Shown piece by piece: positions 33,380 through 46,506 of a stretch of 64,000 bases of DNA. The stretch lies in assembly GCA_002245135.1 (NCBI GenBank), contig NGBS01000006.1:1-64000 (forward strand). The letters run 5' to 3'. Source of the DNA: Proteromonas lacertae (Eukaryota; Sar; Bigyra; Opalinata; Proteromonadidae). Each line of letters starts with the position of its first letter. Positions within the stretch are counted from its first letter, which is position 1. The notes below the pieces were generated by a model. That model worked only from the letters and a program-made list of their open reading frames with translations. It did not search any database and was not told the origin of the DNA. The translations under genes were made by a program, and so were the position numbers.

Positions 33380-34412
33380 TGTTATCACTATATTATTCAT
33401 TTCCTTTATATAATTTCTAGTTTTGGTATTTCTAATCCAATCTAAATCATCTTTTGGTGGATATCCTAATATTTGGATTATTCGATTTATTTGACTATTT
33501 TCATCATATCTTTCTTTCTTTATATCTTCACTGGATACTAAATCTTTTATAGATAACATGCTGTTTGTACCAGGAAATAACGGTAATATTTTTTCACATT
33601 TTGGATTTAAATAATCGAATAGTTCACTTATTATACAACCTACAGCCCAAACATCGATTTTTTCATTATAATTTTCACATAAACACAGTTCTGGTGCTCT
33701 GTAAAAACGTGTAACGACATGCCTTGTCATGCTTGAGGATAAATTCTCATTATCACTGTTTGTATCACTTTCAAAATATTTTTCAGTTTCTGTTTCTTTC
33801 ATTTCACGGCTTAAACCAAAATCGCTTATCTTTACTTCATTGTGATCGTTGATCAGTATGTTGGATGGCTTTATATCACGATGAATGATCTTACAGCTGT
33901 GTAAATATTCTAAACCACATAATAATTGGTATAAAATCCATTTTATATCTCTCAAATTCCATTCTAATTTGTTGACATCTCTTTCTTTCTCCTTCATCAA
34001 CATATCTTTCCCTCCATTATCCTATAATCATATATAAAAATAGCAATATATACCATAACCATCCATACACTGGAATAATTGGTCAGATCAGAAGGACTTA
34101 GGACATTTCTAGATTTTAGATTTAAATGTCAATACTTGAGTCCGCATATATTAGGATGATCACTTAGACGCAAAATTACAAGTTCTCTTAAGCATCTTAT
34201 CCCCTGAACCATGTTCCTGAATATATTCTTAATATTCTTCACAGCCACTCTAGTAAAAATAGAAATATATTGATATTATATTCATACACCTCATGCGTCA
34301 CATTATCAATAGCTTCATATACTGTACCATAGGCACCTGATCCTATAACACTTCGTATCTCATATCTAGTGTTTATCTCAGAGGGGAAAACATTATTAGT
34401 CTCACAAGACAT
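32186..34412 (-). CDS. CMGC (MAPK/CDK-like) protein kinase 1
   Basis: Four exons give 709 residues. The catalytic core is complete: IGSGAYGTVYEA (Gly loop), VAVKNI (Lys), HRDIKPSN, DFGLSR, TRFYRAPE and DVWAVGC. The activation loop has an acidic insert and reads MTRHVVTRFYRAPE, so the MAPK TxY is replaced by TRH. A CMGC insert and HKRISIRESICNPFFDEVR close the domain. The remaining 350 residues are basic/acidic, Ser/Asn/Thr-rich and likely disordered. Introns are 34250-34287, 34109-34135 and 34022-34053. It is a tandem paralogue of the next gene, with shared blocks such as SSEDIKKERYDE. Confidence 0.9.
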
Positions 34413-34831
34413 CAGTAAATTTTTGTTGAAATGAGTATAACTCTTTTTATAGTTGCAATAACAAAAAATATTGATGAAAAAATTACGTTAGTCTCTTATT
34501 TTTTTATGCTCACTCTACCATAAACACTGCGTCCCTTACCTTTTCATTCCAGTCTTCACATATGTTGGGATAAAAAAAGCATGCAGAATCAAATTTGAGC
34601 TTGTAGTCATAGAGATTTATTTGATTTTATTAATTATTTTTATACTCAACAATATTGGGTATATATCATTATGTTAACAGTGCTTGTCTCTATTAACAAT
34701 CATAATATATGTTATGAGTGTATAAATTACAATCACTACATCTAAAAACAAATAACACATATATTTACAATAATTTACAACAGCCATCTCTTGGCTAATA
34801 TACTTACAGATAAAAAAATGGTATTTTTTAT
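34413..34831. other. Spacer between the two kinase genes
   Basis: AT-rich, with no coding signal on either strand. Confidence 0.6.
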
Positions 34832-37039
34832 TTATTTTGGTTCAGACAAATCAAAAAAATCAATTCCTACATCATTATCTCTTTCTTTCCTTTGAGTCTG
34901 ATTTGCTGAATGAAGTAATCTATTATATACGGTATCTTCATGACTATTTACATTATTACTAAAAATATTATTATTATTAAAAGGAGATGTAAGTGAATGT
35001 GATAAACAACTAAACTTTTTTGATTTTGAGAGTATTGGTGGAGAAATATTATTATTATTATTATTATTATTACTTGGCAATAACAGTGGAACAGGTGAAG
35101 GACCTAAACTATCAGATAAATCATCATAATAATAATTATTATTATAAGAATGATTAGTAGATGATAATTGAGATGATGGTGATGAGGATGAATTTAATTT
35201 GAAATGATATAATGAACTACTAAAGAAGTCAGTACTATTGCTATCTTTTAAACTGTTATTTATACAATTATTACAATCATCTTCATCATCATTGAATATT
35301 TCATTACTAAATCTATTGATATTTATATCATCTTCTAGACTTGTTGTACTACTTTTCAATTCATTGTTTATAAATGTCGATTCTATATACTCTCTATCAG
35401 GATCAGTAATTACTTTTCTTTCAATCATTTTATCATCATTTTTATTAAAAACATTATTTACAGCTTTCAATTGTTGTTGTTGATTAATATTTGTATTATC
35501 ATCACTTTCAGAACTTAATGGAGATAAAATTCCTTCCAGTATTTTATTAGTAGAATCTGATGTAGAATCACTACCATCGCCACCACCAGGTGAATTACTA
35601 TATTCATTATTATTCAAACTATTTGGCTTGAGTGTTGGCGTTGATCTTGCTGATATAGTTGATGGTGAATAAATATATTTATAATAACCGATTTCTGTGG
35701 ATGTATAACTTCTTAATATTTCTATCTGTTGAGGTTTGGGAAGTGTTTTATCAATTTCCCATTCAATATTCATTGGATTAGGTTTAAAAGCCTAAATAAA
35801 ATAACATAATAACAATTATATATATGTATATATACATCTTCATAATTTTCATCTCTAACTTCATCAAAGAATGTTGATTTCAATGAATCTATCATACTTA
35901 TCCTCTTATGAGGATTATACTCCAACATTTCCTTTAATAATTTAATTCCACTCTCTTCTATATGATTGTAGGCAACATTGAAATCCATCGGAGTTATATT
36001 ATTCATATCTAAAAATACATTTTTCACTTTTTCATCTTCTATCCAGTCTAAGTCGTCTTTTGGTGGGTTTCCTAATACTCTCATTATTCTGTAAATCTGA
36101 CTTCTTTCATCATATCTCTCTTTCTTTATATCTTCACTTGAAACTAAATCTTTGGTGGATAATATACTGTTTGAACCTGGAAATAACGGTTGACAGTAGT
36201 TCCCCTCTGGAGAGATTGAACCAAATAATTCGCTCATTATACAGCCAACAGCCCACACATCGATTTTTTCATTATAATTTTGACACAAACATAACTCGGG
36301 AGCTCTGTAGAAACGAGTAACTACATGTTTGGTCATATTTTTCAATGGAGATTCTGCTTTGAGTGATGGTGAAGAGGGTGAATCATTAACAAACAAAGAT
36401 AAAGAGTAAGCTTGTTCTCTCAAATCTTCATTTATTTGTCGAGCCAAGCCGAAATCAGAAATTGTTACATGCAATTTATCACCTATTAGTATATTGGATG
36501 GCTTTAAATCTCTGTGTATTATTCCTGACATCTATTTTTATATTAATATATTGGTGTTATATACATGTAAATAATTCACTCCCAATATTATTTGATATAA
36601 TACCCACTTTACATTCTTTATATTCCAACCTAATACTTTTGCTGCTTTTTCTTTCTGTAGTAAATCTCTTCCTCCATGATCTAATACCATCCAAATATCA
36701 TTATAATTGGAAGAATCAGGTGGAGTTAACACATTTCTATGAAAATATAACTTATGTATAATATTTTACTTTAATTTACATATATTAGGATGGTTACATT
36801 GTCTTAAAATTATTAGTTCACGTAATGATCTTATTGCTTGTACTGGAGATTCAAACACGGAAGTAACATGTTTAATTGCCACTCTATTGAGAAACAATGA
36901 CATACTATAAATACAATTCATTATTCGTCGTGTCAGTCGCTTCATATACTATACCATAAGCCCCTTTTCCAAGTGGTCTTATTAATTTGTATCTTGTCCC
37001 TATTTCCACTGGCGATAAATCAAGATTATCATCTTCATC
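34832..37039 (-). CDS. CMGC (MAPK/CDK-like) protein kinase 2
   Basis: Five exons give 688 residues from ATG 37039 (MKMIILNLSPVEIG). Core motifs are LGKGAYGIVYEA, VAIKHV, HRDLKPSN, DFGLAR, MTKHVVTRFYRAPE and DVWAVGCIMSELF. The TKH triplet replaces MAPK TxY, as in the upstream paralogue (TRH). Introns are 36884-36914, 36737-36769, 36532-36564 and 35792-35835; the first two sit at the same protein positions as in kinase 1. The tail has poly-N, Ser runs and the motif DPDREYIESTF, matching DVDREYIRKTF of kinase 1, so the tail has a conserved linear motif. A 27-nt GT...AG element at 37041-37067 may be a 5'UTR intron. Confidence 0.9.
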
Positions 37040-37165
37040 CTAAATAAAATGATATTATCACCATACCATTTTTATCTGACTTAAAATCAGAGAAACAAAG
37101 ATATTTGAATCAAACTTTTGTCAAGCACTAAAAACGACTATTTTATAAACAGTTTTTCATTAGAA

Positions 37166-38975
37166 ATGCAAGAAACAGAGAAAGAAGCGATAGAAAGACG
37201 TAACACTGCTTATGTCAGAGCCAGAGCATTTCAAAAATTCAAGTATTATTTCATATAATAGTGATTTACTAGAGATGAGAAAAAGATGAGTGATGACCCA
37301 GAATACATGAAATCCACTATTAAAAAATACCAATTTACTATTCCATTAAAACCAAGTGATCCAAATACCGAATTCCCTCGAAATTTCAATCAGAGGATAT
37401 CTCGACAATATGCAAGTATGTATTTAGACAAGCTTGGAGCAGAGCCAACTGATGAAAATATTAATTTAGTCCTTGAAAATTATCCTTTAGATAGATGTGC
37501 TGTAAGTACTTCTATGAAAACAAGAGGTTTGTCTGATGTAGTGACGATCAATACAGCACCAATGATAAGAGAAATACCAGAGTTAGAAGCTATAAGGCAG
37601 GCTAAATCAAGATTGTATTTTTATATTTTCTAATATATCTTCATAGTCCATATAAAATCACATTATCTCCAGAAGAAGAGGAAAATGAACATAAATCACT
37701 TGTACCAGCTCCACTACATAAGAATAATGAAGATGAAGAATATGAGAGAAAATATGGAGTATATAATCTATTACATTTATTTATTTATTAATATAGCCAA
37801 TTGATTCATCATTTAACGAAATGAAAAAGAAATATTTATATCCATTCTCAGCATCTTCAGAATCAAAGAAGAAAATGATTTCACTACCTCCACTATCACC
37901 TCGAGGTTGTGATGAAGATATGTTAGATATGAAAGTACCTGAGTTTGCGTATAATGATGATGGAACAATAAGAGAAAATACTGAGACTGTAGGAATTAAT
38001 GTATTGAAGAAAGTAATGGAAGTATATTTTATTTATTTATTTATTATATTTAGATTTCTGAAGAATTATTATTGAAATCTCAAAAGAGATTCGTTAATTC
38101 TTTACCAATGTTTTATATTAAAGCTAAATGTTCAAAAGTAGATATAGCTGAATTAAAACAACTGTTAGTTAGTAGAAAAGTACAGTGTATTATCTATAAT
38201 ACATGTATTTATCTATATCAGAAGTTATTAATCACTTTTCAATGGCCTTTACCAGATGATCATTTAATCAATAGTGAATTGATTCAAAAAATTGTGTTAA
38301 TTTTTGACAATATTGTTGAAATGTATAAAAAGAAACTTGTTTATACAACCATATTCATACCATTCGTAGTATTGTGTGTTCATGTTTCAGTTGAAGTATA
38401 TATTTATAGATATTCATAATATTTAGTTCATATTCTGTAAGAAATATCCTGAATGGTTTAGAGACAATCCTGTCAAATCAAAAGAAACACTCCAAGTGTT
38501 TTCTAATGAAGTTAACAGGATAATTGATCCACATGGACTGTATAATAGAATTGGATTTGTCCAAGCAGGTCCTGACGCATTAAGAGAAGAGATAAAGAAG
38601 AAATCCTTCCTCAATGTTGATCATTCAAAACAATTTGGAGTATCAACGATAGTTTCACAAAGTATGGCTGAAACTCATTCTGTACCAATTCGTAAGATGA
38701 AAGTGAGTGGAAAATGGTCAATAGAAAGCCATAACGTTCAAAATATCAGAAAATCAACATTTTCATCAACAAGACCATCAACATATTCATCCTATTCATC
38801 TCCTAATAAAATGAACAGACCATTAACATCTCCTGAACCATCACAGACACTTTCACCCATTAATGGAAAGTATACTTCCAATTACTACCACAATGCTATT
38901 AAAAAGCTGAAAACCAGGTATAGACATGATATTGCAAGAGGAATACCTTCTCAAAGGATTAATATGTTGAAATAG
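37166..38975 (+). CDS. Unidentified 548-residue protein
   Basis: Six exons from ATG 37166 join in phase (introns 37243-37272, 37615-37646, 37759-37796, 38022-38053, 38396-38426). The N-terminus MQETEKEAIERRNTAYVRARAFQKF is a charged helix. A proline-poor central part has the acidic ITLSPEEEENEHKSLVPAP. Later KYPEWFRDNPVKSKETLQVF is followed by a Ser/Thr/Pro-rich basic tail (SSYSSPNKMNRPLTSPEPSQ) ending HDIARGIPSQRINMLK. The fifth exon (38054-38395) contains two strongly hydrophobic stretches (about 38178-38219 and 38336-38395) that may be further introns. I do not recognise the family. It is divergent from kinase 2. Confidence 0.65.
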
Positions 38976-39960
38976 TATTACTGTATATGTAGAAAAATGA
39001 TAATATAATTAATTTGAATATTTTTGAAGAGTCTTTGTCTCTGTCTGGAGAATGAAGGGTTTAATGTTTTTAATATAATAAAAACAAATATGTATATATG
39101 AATATTATCTTAAATATAATCATATTTACATTCTTAATAGACTTGAACCTAACTATTATTTCCCCTTAATTGGGATATATTACTTATATAACTCGTGTTG
39201 ATTAAAATATAAACCTTCAGCATTATAATTGCCAAAGTTTGTCATTAATTTACTGTGATTAAATGTCTGTGTTGAAGCGTTGTGATTAACTGATTCAACA
39301 TTAAAGGTATACTACATAAATATACAAAGAACAAACATACATTAAAAGACGAGAGCATTCTGACAGAGTTCTTAATAGGAACTCTATATAAAGGGCTTAT
39401 TGATTTTATTGTGCTAATAAATAAATATCATGAGTTATACCCTTTTAATAATACACGATTTGTGATCTTGAAGATTGAATTCATGGTTTTGATGTGAAAT
39501 TGTGTGTATGGATGTAAAAATGAATATGAAAAGGATTTATATGATGATAATATTTAAAGGTATATAGTTTAGTGATAGATTTAGTGATTTATTAAAATGA
39601 GTTGACCGTTACGTTATAAACTGATAGTTTTTTATTGGTTGTTCTATGTTTTCTATGTTTCATAGATTTTTTGTTTTGTGATTCTTGTTAGAATATAAGG
39701 ATATTTTTCTATATAGTTGATAGATGTGTTTAACTTTGTGAAATTTCGCAAATATCAAAAAATAAAGATTTTTTATTTTATAACGACTATATTTTCGAAA
39801 CATCAAATCAGGCTTGAAAATGTTGAAATTTAACAATAAGAATTATCAAAGCAGATGGAATTTCAGAAGAAGAGAAGAATGAATTATCAAAAGAATTTTT
39901 AAGTATTGAATAATTATTATTTGTTAGTAATATATATAAATAAGAATAATAAAATAAATA
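38976..39960. other. Intergenic region of about 1 kb
   Basis: Mostly AT-rich without coding signal. A short plus-strand stretch at about 39836-39911 (reading IKADGISEEEKNELSKEFLS then stop) looks protein-like but has no start or upstream exon I can join. It could be a last exon remnant. Confidence 0.45.
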
Positions 39961-41506
39961 TTAACTCTTTGCTTTATCACAGGCTATACAATTTACATCT
40001 TTTATCACATTTGGATAATTACACTTATCACATATCCAATATTTCTCAGGTGTAGATTGAAATCTTCTTCTTTTGATATTTGGTTTTTCTTTTACAGTTT
40101 CTTTCGAATATCCAATTATTCTAAAATCTTTACATTTTTCTAACACATCTTTCACTTCAATATAAATAGGATGAAATATTTTTTTTACTATTTCATATTT
40201 TTCTGGATTTACATCTTCTCTTTTTATTTTGCTCAATACATTTTCCCATACTTCAAAATAATTATCTAATAATCTAATCTCATTAATATATATATACAAT
40301 ATTATAATAATATATAAATACTTTTTAAGATAATTTCTACATTCTATTAAACATGAAATCACTGGTTCTGTGTCTCTAGTAAATTCAATTGTTATATCTT
40401 TCTTTATTATTAGCTGAATCACTGTGTTTGGGTCAATACCAGAAGAGAGTAGATCTAACCCAGTACTTTTATTATACGATTCTATTTCTATTTCTTCCCA
40501 ACCTTCATCACTACTATCCCAATAATCATCACTTACATCTAAATATATATATAAATATATATACTCTCTTTTAATTCATCTTTTATTTTATCAACATTTA
40601 ATTCATTCTTTGATATATCAGATACTATAACAATATCAACACATATATATACTTTTAATTTTTTTAGTTGGTGGTTCTATCAATGGATTTCGATTGAAAC
40701 TATCATTATTATTATTATCTCCATCATTTGATTCTTCTAAAAATTTGTTTGGTATAATAATTTCAAAACATTGTTTTATTCTGTTCAAATTATCTTCTGC
40801 ATCTAAACATTTGGACTCATATTCCTTCTATATATATTATAAATATATATTATATACTAATATTTGATCAAATTTGGCTATATAAAAAGCTTGTTTTCTT
40901 AACGATTCTTCAACTTCTTGGTTATGAATTCTTATTTCACTTTTACTTATATTTGGGATTGTTAAATGCAATTTATCTGTTATATATTCGGCTGCTGCTA
41001 GTAGTTTTGGCTCCTTTTTATCATATCTGTTTTTCCATAAGCCAAAGGAGTTTAATGTTGTATTGATTAATTTTTGTCGAAATTCTTTTGGTTCTGGTAA
41101 TTGATGTACTGGACTATTCTCTAAACAACACGAGGTTAGAATCTAATATACAAAATAATATGAAATTATACATTTAAATTTGAAAATACCATTTTTCTAA
41201 AATCTTTTGATCTTCTAACAGCTGTATCAACAAATAGCATGGTTAAATATCTTACCTATTTACTATAAGGATGGAATGATACATGACAGTTATTTACTTT
41301 TAGTCTCTCCATTACTAGTTCAAATAGATAATTTTTATATTCTTTGTTGTCTAAGTATTGCTAATATATAAAATGATCAATCATACCTTCACTATAATGT
41401 TGTAATTGTTTTGAGGAAGTACTAATTTATGTGGTTTTGCCTCTGTCATTTTTGTAAGTAAATGTTGAAGATGTTGGCGAGAGCTAGGTTCTTCGCTTTC
41501 AGTCAT
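39961..41506 (-). CDS. UVSSA-like protein with a C-terminal RanBP2-type zinc finger
   Basis: Eight exons give 437 residues. The N-terminal helical part resembles the UVSSA VHS-like domain: VRYLTMLFVDTAVRRSKDFR parallels VRLSAxxhVDELFxRSxxFR, and LPEPKEFRQKL...W..RYDKKEPKLLAAAEYI parallels LPPPxxxxQKL...W.EK......L..GY..L. The C-terminus YWICDKCNYPNVIKDVNCIACD is a CxxC...CxxC zinc finger like RanBP2 type, unlike the usual UVSSA DUF2043 finger. UVSSA recruits USP7 and TFIIH in transcription-coupled repair. Introns: 41361-41386, 41256-41282, 41143-41189, 40828-40857, 40625-40652, 40539-40564 and 40274-40321. The family call is moderate. Confidence 0.6.
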
Positions 41507-41629
41507 AATTCAGAAAAATAGATGTAATGAAAAATGCCAAAAAACACCCCACAAATATTAAAAACAAAAAAATTTAAAATATACCTACTATTATTTTATA
41601 CACATGAAGTAAAGCAATGTTAAACAACA

Positions 41630-43066
41630 TCAGAATTCTACTACTACTTCTGTCTTCTTTTTCTGATCCTGAGAGTTGGAGTCATTTTCTTTCTCTTCAT
41701 CCAGATCATTAAATAAAGGTACCAGCGATATATTTACATTATTAGTACTACTACGTTTAATACTTGGTACGATTAAACCAGGGAGATCAGTATCTCTCAA
41801 AGACAAAGCTGGTGGTCTTTTATTACACACCAGTGCCATATCTGAGTTATTAATGTTCGAACTGTTAAATATAGATGTTTTATAGGTTAGTGATAGCTTG
41901 TAATTCGTTGGAGTTTGTAGTTGTCCAGGAAATGTGTATGTACTCTTTCTCAGAATTGAATGCGATGCACCACCACTCTTATTCATATCACTAGATGGAT
42001 TCATAACATTAGCTCCAGATGTAGTTGGTGTTAATGAAAAATCGACTAAACTTTTTTTACTCCTTACACCTCTGTATTGTAGATAGTAATTATCTATCTT
42101 CATCAATAGATCTATTTTAGAAATTTGGATAATCATTTTGATATTACAGTTACATTTCACACTCCTTTTATAATTCGTCTTGTAATGTCTTATTATACTA
42201 CTACTTATATCTATAAACAAATTTTTATCTGGATCATAAGGTTCGTAGTCAAAATGATTAGTATTTGGTAAGTTAAATATTAGTCGTTTTGCTTTATATA
42301 AACATGGTTCTGGAGGATCTTTGTTATTATGCGCGTATTGATAACTCTTTATTTTCTTAATATTCAATTTTCTTTCCAAAATTGGAATGATCGCTTTGAA
42401 ACAGTATTTTTGTATTAAATTGAGATGTAACTGGAATAATGGTTCAAATATATTGTAATATTTGTTGATAAATGTGTAAAATTGGGGAATACTCAGGTAA
42501 TTATCTTTGTTTCTATTAATTTAGAATTAATTCATATTTAAATACGTGTCGAGTAGCTTAAAGAACTCATTTGCATCTTGTTTTAATCTCCCAGAGGTTC
42601 TTAACACAAATGCAAATTGAGTAATATCATTCCAGCTTATTTTATAACCATCACTTTCTGATATTATACACAAAACCGTGTGGATGATAGAAGCCATTGG
42701 AGCAAAGCAGAAATATACTGTATATTGAAAGAATTCGTTCCAATTCATTTCTTCATTATCTGTTACATTAGAATATGAAAATTTTAAAAAATACTGTATC
42801 TTTGAAAAATATGTGTATGAAGCGGTAACCACTGCATATTTATTCCTTCTATAACTGATCTGCATAACACACTGGTTGCTTCTTTGATTCTAGTCGAAAT
42901 AAGGTACAGATAAATACATTTTAAGTTTATCATATTGTTTTTTAAATCTTCTTACATCTCCATTACTCACTAACATATATAACTTAGATCAACAAATACT
43001 GTAGTAATACTGAGCCATAGATATCGACTCTTCATCAAGACCATTTGGATCATCTATGTAGCTCAT
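41630..43066 (-). CDS. EF-hand array protein A
   Basis: Five exons give 436 residues. Family plan: LDEESISMAQYYY at the N-terminus, MNWNEFFQYTVYFCFAPM, a degenerate EF partner (KISWNDI), then an EF loop DTNKDNYLSIPQF. Here loop position 6 is Asn instead of Gly and position 12 is Gln. The conserved block ERKLNIKKIKSYQYAH..DPPEPC and HFDYEPYD follow. The tail is divergent but keeps SILRKS. Introns are 42970-42999, 42890-42917, 42760-42794 and 42513-42545. It is the most downstream member of the array. Its function is unknown. Confidence 0.85.
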
Positions 43067-43333
43067 TGATACAGTGCAAAACTTTTAATTCTATCTAGTT
43101 ACCAACAAATAGCATTAATTTAAAATAGTACAATTTTATTCGTTACACTTTTATATTCTGATGTAGTATAGGAGTAGAGATAATTAACATATTTTTCTTA
43201 TTTATTAATACCATAAAAACAACAGATTTGAAATTTAAAATAAAAACATAACAACTATTTACCATATCAGTATACGTAACAGTTATTTTAAGTTATATAT
43301 ATACAAATTTACATACAAAACAATGACATTATC

Positions 43334-44849
43334 CTATTCTATATCATATATTTCCACATTCTCATTAAGATCAGTTTTACTTAATTTCAAACCACTCAAA
43401 CCACTTGTTTCATTTGCAGATAATTGAATACTATTCTTATATCCATCTGTTGGAGACAAGCAAGGATGAGTTGGTTGATTATTATTTATAACATTTAACG
43501 TTTCAGCCCTGAATCTTAAAGCAGCGAATGAAGATTTCTTTCTCGTTTCCATTGTAGTTTTATGTTTCATTGTCAATACAGATGAAGTTCTAAGAATTGA
43601 TTTTGATGAATCATTTCCATTGTTATATAATGTCAAGTTCTTTGGAGTAGTTGCAATATTTGTTGACATATTATTATTATTATTATTATTACAATCATTA
43701 TTATAAGATAAATCGCTAGTTGTACTAACAAATGATTCATTACATACACTCGAAGAACTAACTTGTCTTAAATTATTATAAGTGTGGAATTTACTATAAT
43801 CTTCATCCATTTCATTTATGACTAAATTGGTAGTTTTATGGGTTAGATGTTTGATTTTAAAGTGAATTCTAAAGTTCCTAAAATTGGGTCGATATTTCCT
43901 AATAAAACTTTTCGCATAATCACTGTATGTAGTGGATGATGATAGTTTTATATAGTCATAATCATATTGATTAGGATTTGGAATATCAAAAATATAATTC
44001 AATAATTTACCAAAACAGGAGTTATCGTGTGATGGAAATTGTTGATCATGGTCTTGTCTATATTGCTTAATATCTGCTATATGTAACTTTCTATCTAATA
44101 TCTTTTTCCATAACTTATCTGGGAAGAAAGTTTCAATCATTACCATTCGAAATTTGTATAAAGGTTCCCATAGACTGTATGTTTTATCTACAAAATTGAA
44201 TAGTTGGTGGAATGTTATTCCTCCATGTCCCCTATAAATATAATTATAATAAATAATATAAATATATACATATCACATGAGTTGAATAATCGAACGTATT
44301 CTAAAGTAAATGCTTCTTGAGTCTGTAGTTTATTGAAGATTATTGATATATCATCCTATGAAATGAATATATTACACTCTCAATATACGAAGCTGATTGT
44401 ATTCTTGTTAATTGTCCTTAAAATATTTACAGTTACTATATAATGATATATGAATAATTCTATATATACTATAGACAATTGCAGACATAGGAGCTAGTGA
44501 ATATATCAACACAAATTGAAAAAAGTCGTTCCACAGAAAATGTTTTGCAAATGGAACCATTAAATCATTTAAAAACTCATATTCTCCAAATTTCAATGTC
44601 TGAAGAAATGAGAAACCATCCAAACAGTTATTTTCTGTAGAACTAGATGAATTATAGAATAACAGTGTCATACTCTTGCATATAATTATATTTCGCTTTC
44701 AACAATTTAACATCACTATAACTGACTATTTAGAACGGTAAAAGAATTTTATTCATACGATAATAGTAAGATGCCATCTGAATTGATATTACATCTAAAT
44801 CAAATGGATCAGAGACTTCCAGATAGGGAGTTATTTTTTGTGAATTCAT
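43334..44849 (-). CDS. EF-hand array protein B (EF loop degenerate)
   Basis: Six exons give 445 residues. The EF loop has lost its ligands (CDMGHGGITFHQ where paralogues have DxNxDGxLxxxQ), so calcium binding at this site is unlikely. FLWNDFFQFVLIYSLAPM, LWEPLYKFR, ILDRKLHIADIKQYRQDH and PNQYDYDY keep the family frame. The tail has poly-N and SILRTS. Introns are 44726-44758, 44643-44673, an AT-AC intron 44407-44449, 44355-44387 and 44232-44269. This member has two introns (44407-44449 and 44355-44387) that the other seven lack at that position. Confidence 0.83.
44407..44449 (-). other. Probable U12-type AT-AC intron in EF-hand gene B
   Basis: 43 nt, starting ATATCATTAT and ending AC, with ATTTTAAG as a weak branch-like motif. 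Removing it and the next GT-AG intron leaves a 19-nt exon (KNTISF) and restores the family's degenerate EF segment in frame. It is the least certain of the five because it is short and its branch motif is poor. Confidence 0.5.
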
Positions 44850-45085
44850 ATATTAACTGTATGTTGTTGCTGAATCAGAGTTACAGAATAACCAATAAAA
44901 ATCCTAATTTATGAAACGAATATAACTCTTTATAAAAAAAAACAATTCATTAAAATAAAGCATTAAAATAAGTAAGAAATCGTATTTATATAGTATTATA
45001 CACGAAACTAAGCTAAATGAACTTAAATAGCCATTTACTTATACCATTAAAGATATCAGTAAAATGGAGTTATTATACTTCTGTT

Positions 45086-46380
45086 TTATGCTAATATAAA
45101 CTCATCATTCTTCCATTGAGGACTATTTAAGCTAAATATGGCACAACTACCATCCAATGCCACAGTTTGAGGTGAATACGAGTTACCTCTTGGTCTAACA
45201 TTAGCAGGTGAATAATTAGACGATTTACTACACTTAGAATGAATTTTATCATAACGCCCAAACGTCATACCACCTACTTTACTTATACAGTAATTAGATG
45301 GTTTTAATATTGAACTATGATGAGATCTTTCTGAACTAACAGCAGATAAACGTGCCTCACTTAAGGATACTTTACTGCTATTAACTTTACATCTTGCTTT
45401 GAATATATTTCTAAACATTAAATAGTATCGATCAATTTCAGAGATTGTGGGAAAGAAATTGAATGTACCTAAGCATTTCAGATTAAAAGTTTCTTTAGGA
45501 ATAGGCGTAAAGTCTTTTCTATACAATTTGATCATATCAATCGTAATTTCACCAAATGTTATGTGATTCACTTCTTCATCATAATCATAGCGATATAAAT
45601 GAGGTGCTCCTGCAAATATATTCTTTATCATAGTACCACATGGCTGTTTAGGTAATCTACCATTGTGAACTTTTTGATAATCTTTAATCACTGAAATCTG
45701 TCTTTTTCTTTCAAATATTAATCTCCAACTATCATTTTGGAAGAACTTTTCTATAAGTTTTACACGGAATAGATATAGTTGAACCCATAATGATGTTGTT
45801 TGTGAAGCGAAATTACAGAATTGATGGAAATTCAATTTACCATCACTGTTTAAGTCTAATTTTTCGAATAGACTTAATATATATGATTTAAGTTGTTCAA
45901 CTTCATCTAGAAGCATAGCCAATTTACAGATTCCTTCTGCTGTTATTAATCCTGGCTCTTCAGATACTATATTAAACAATACTATTCATAGGTTAATAAT
46001 CAAATGATTATACAGTAGAATATAGATGGCATTGGCGCAAAACTCCAAAATATTACAAACCTGAAGAATTCATTCCATTCCAGAAGATTATTATCATAAA
46101 CTAAGAATAGAAATTCATGTAACGGTATTTCTGTTATATCCAAAGCTTCAATAAAAGTAAATTGTGATAAAACTTTACTGCTCATGTTTCTATATATATT
46201 TAAGAAATAATTATACCTTGTCATATGAACGAATTGATGATAAATACTTTCAACTTCTGTATGGTTCACTAAATGAGATAGATTATTGAATATACTGTAA
46301 AAATAGCTCGCATACTGTATAGATTTATCATCCAATCCGAATTTATCTTCCCCAGGACAAGGTGCAACCTTATTGTTCAT
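45086..46380 (-). CDS. EF-hand array protein C
   Basis: Four exons give 402 residues. LDDKSIQYASYFY opens the protein; EWNEFFRFVIFWSFAPMPSIFY and the EF loop DLNSDGKLNFHQF follow, with all ligand positions except Gln at 12. ERKRQISVIKDYQKVHN..LPKQPC and YRYDYDEE continue the family plan. The tail keeps SSILKPS. Introns are 46269-46295, 46190-46216 (27 nt and stop-free, so hidden in the reading frame) and 45982-46013. The degenerate partner EF (SEEPGLITAEGI) is more diverged than in its neighbours. Confidence 0.85.
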
Positions 46381-46506
46381 AAAATTTTAAAATTTCTTTT
46401 CTGGGGAAAGATGACGAAATGGTCAAAATTTCAGCGAAAAAAACTCAAATTTAAAAATAAAATAACAAACGATATATTCTATTTTATAGTTTACGTATCA
46501 CACATT

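Noticed and set aside
37041-37070. Kinase 2 starting with an isolated ATG exon followed by an intron
   Set aside because: Counting bases shows the frame does not join; the kinase frame begins at ATG 37039 in the next exon, so the 27-nt element is at most a 5'UTR intron.
7537-39790. AACGACTAT appearing at about 7540, 37134 and 39782 near possible gene starts
   Set aside because: Only three occurrences noticed, at different distances from starts and absent from most promoters; too weak without a count over the genome.
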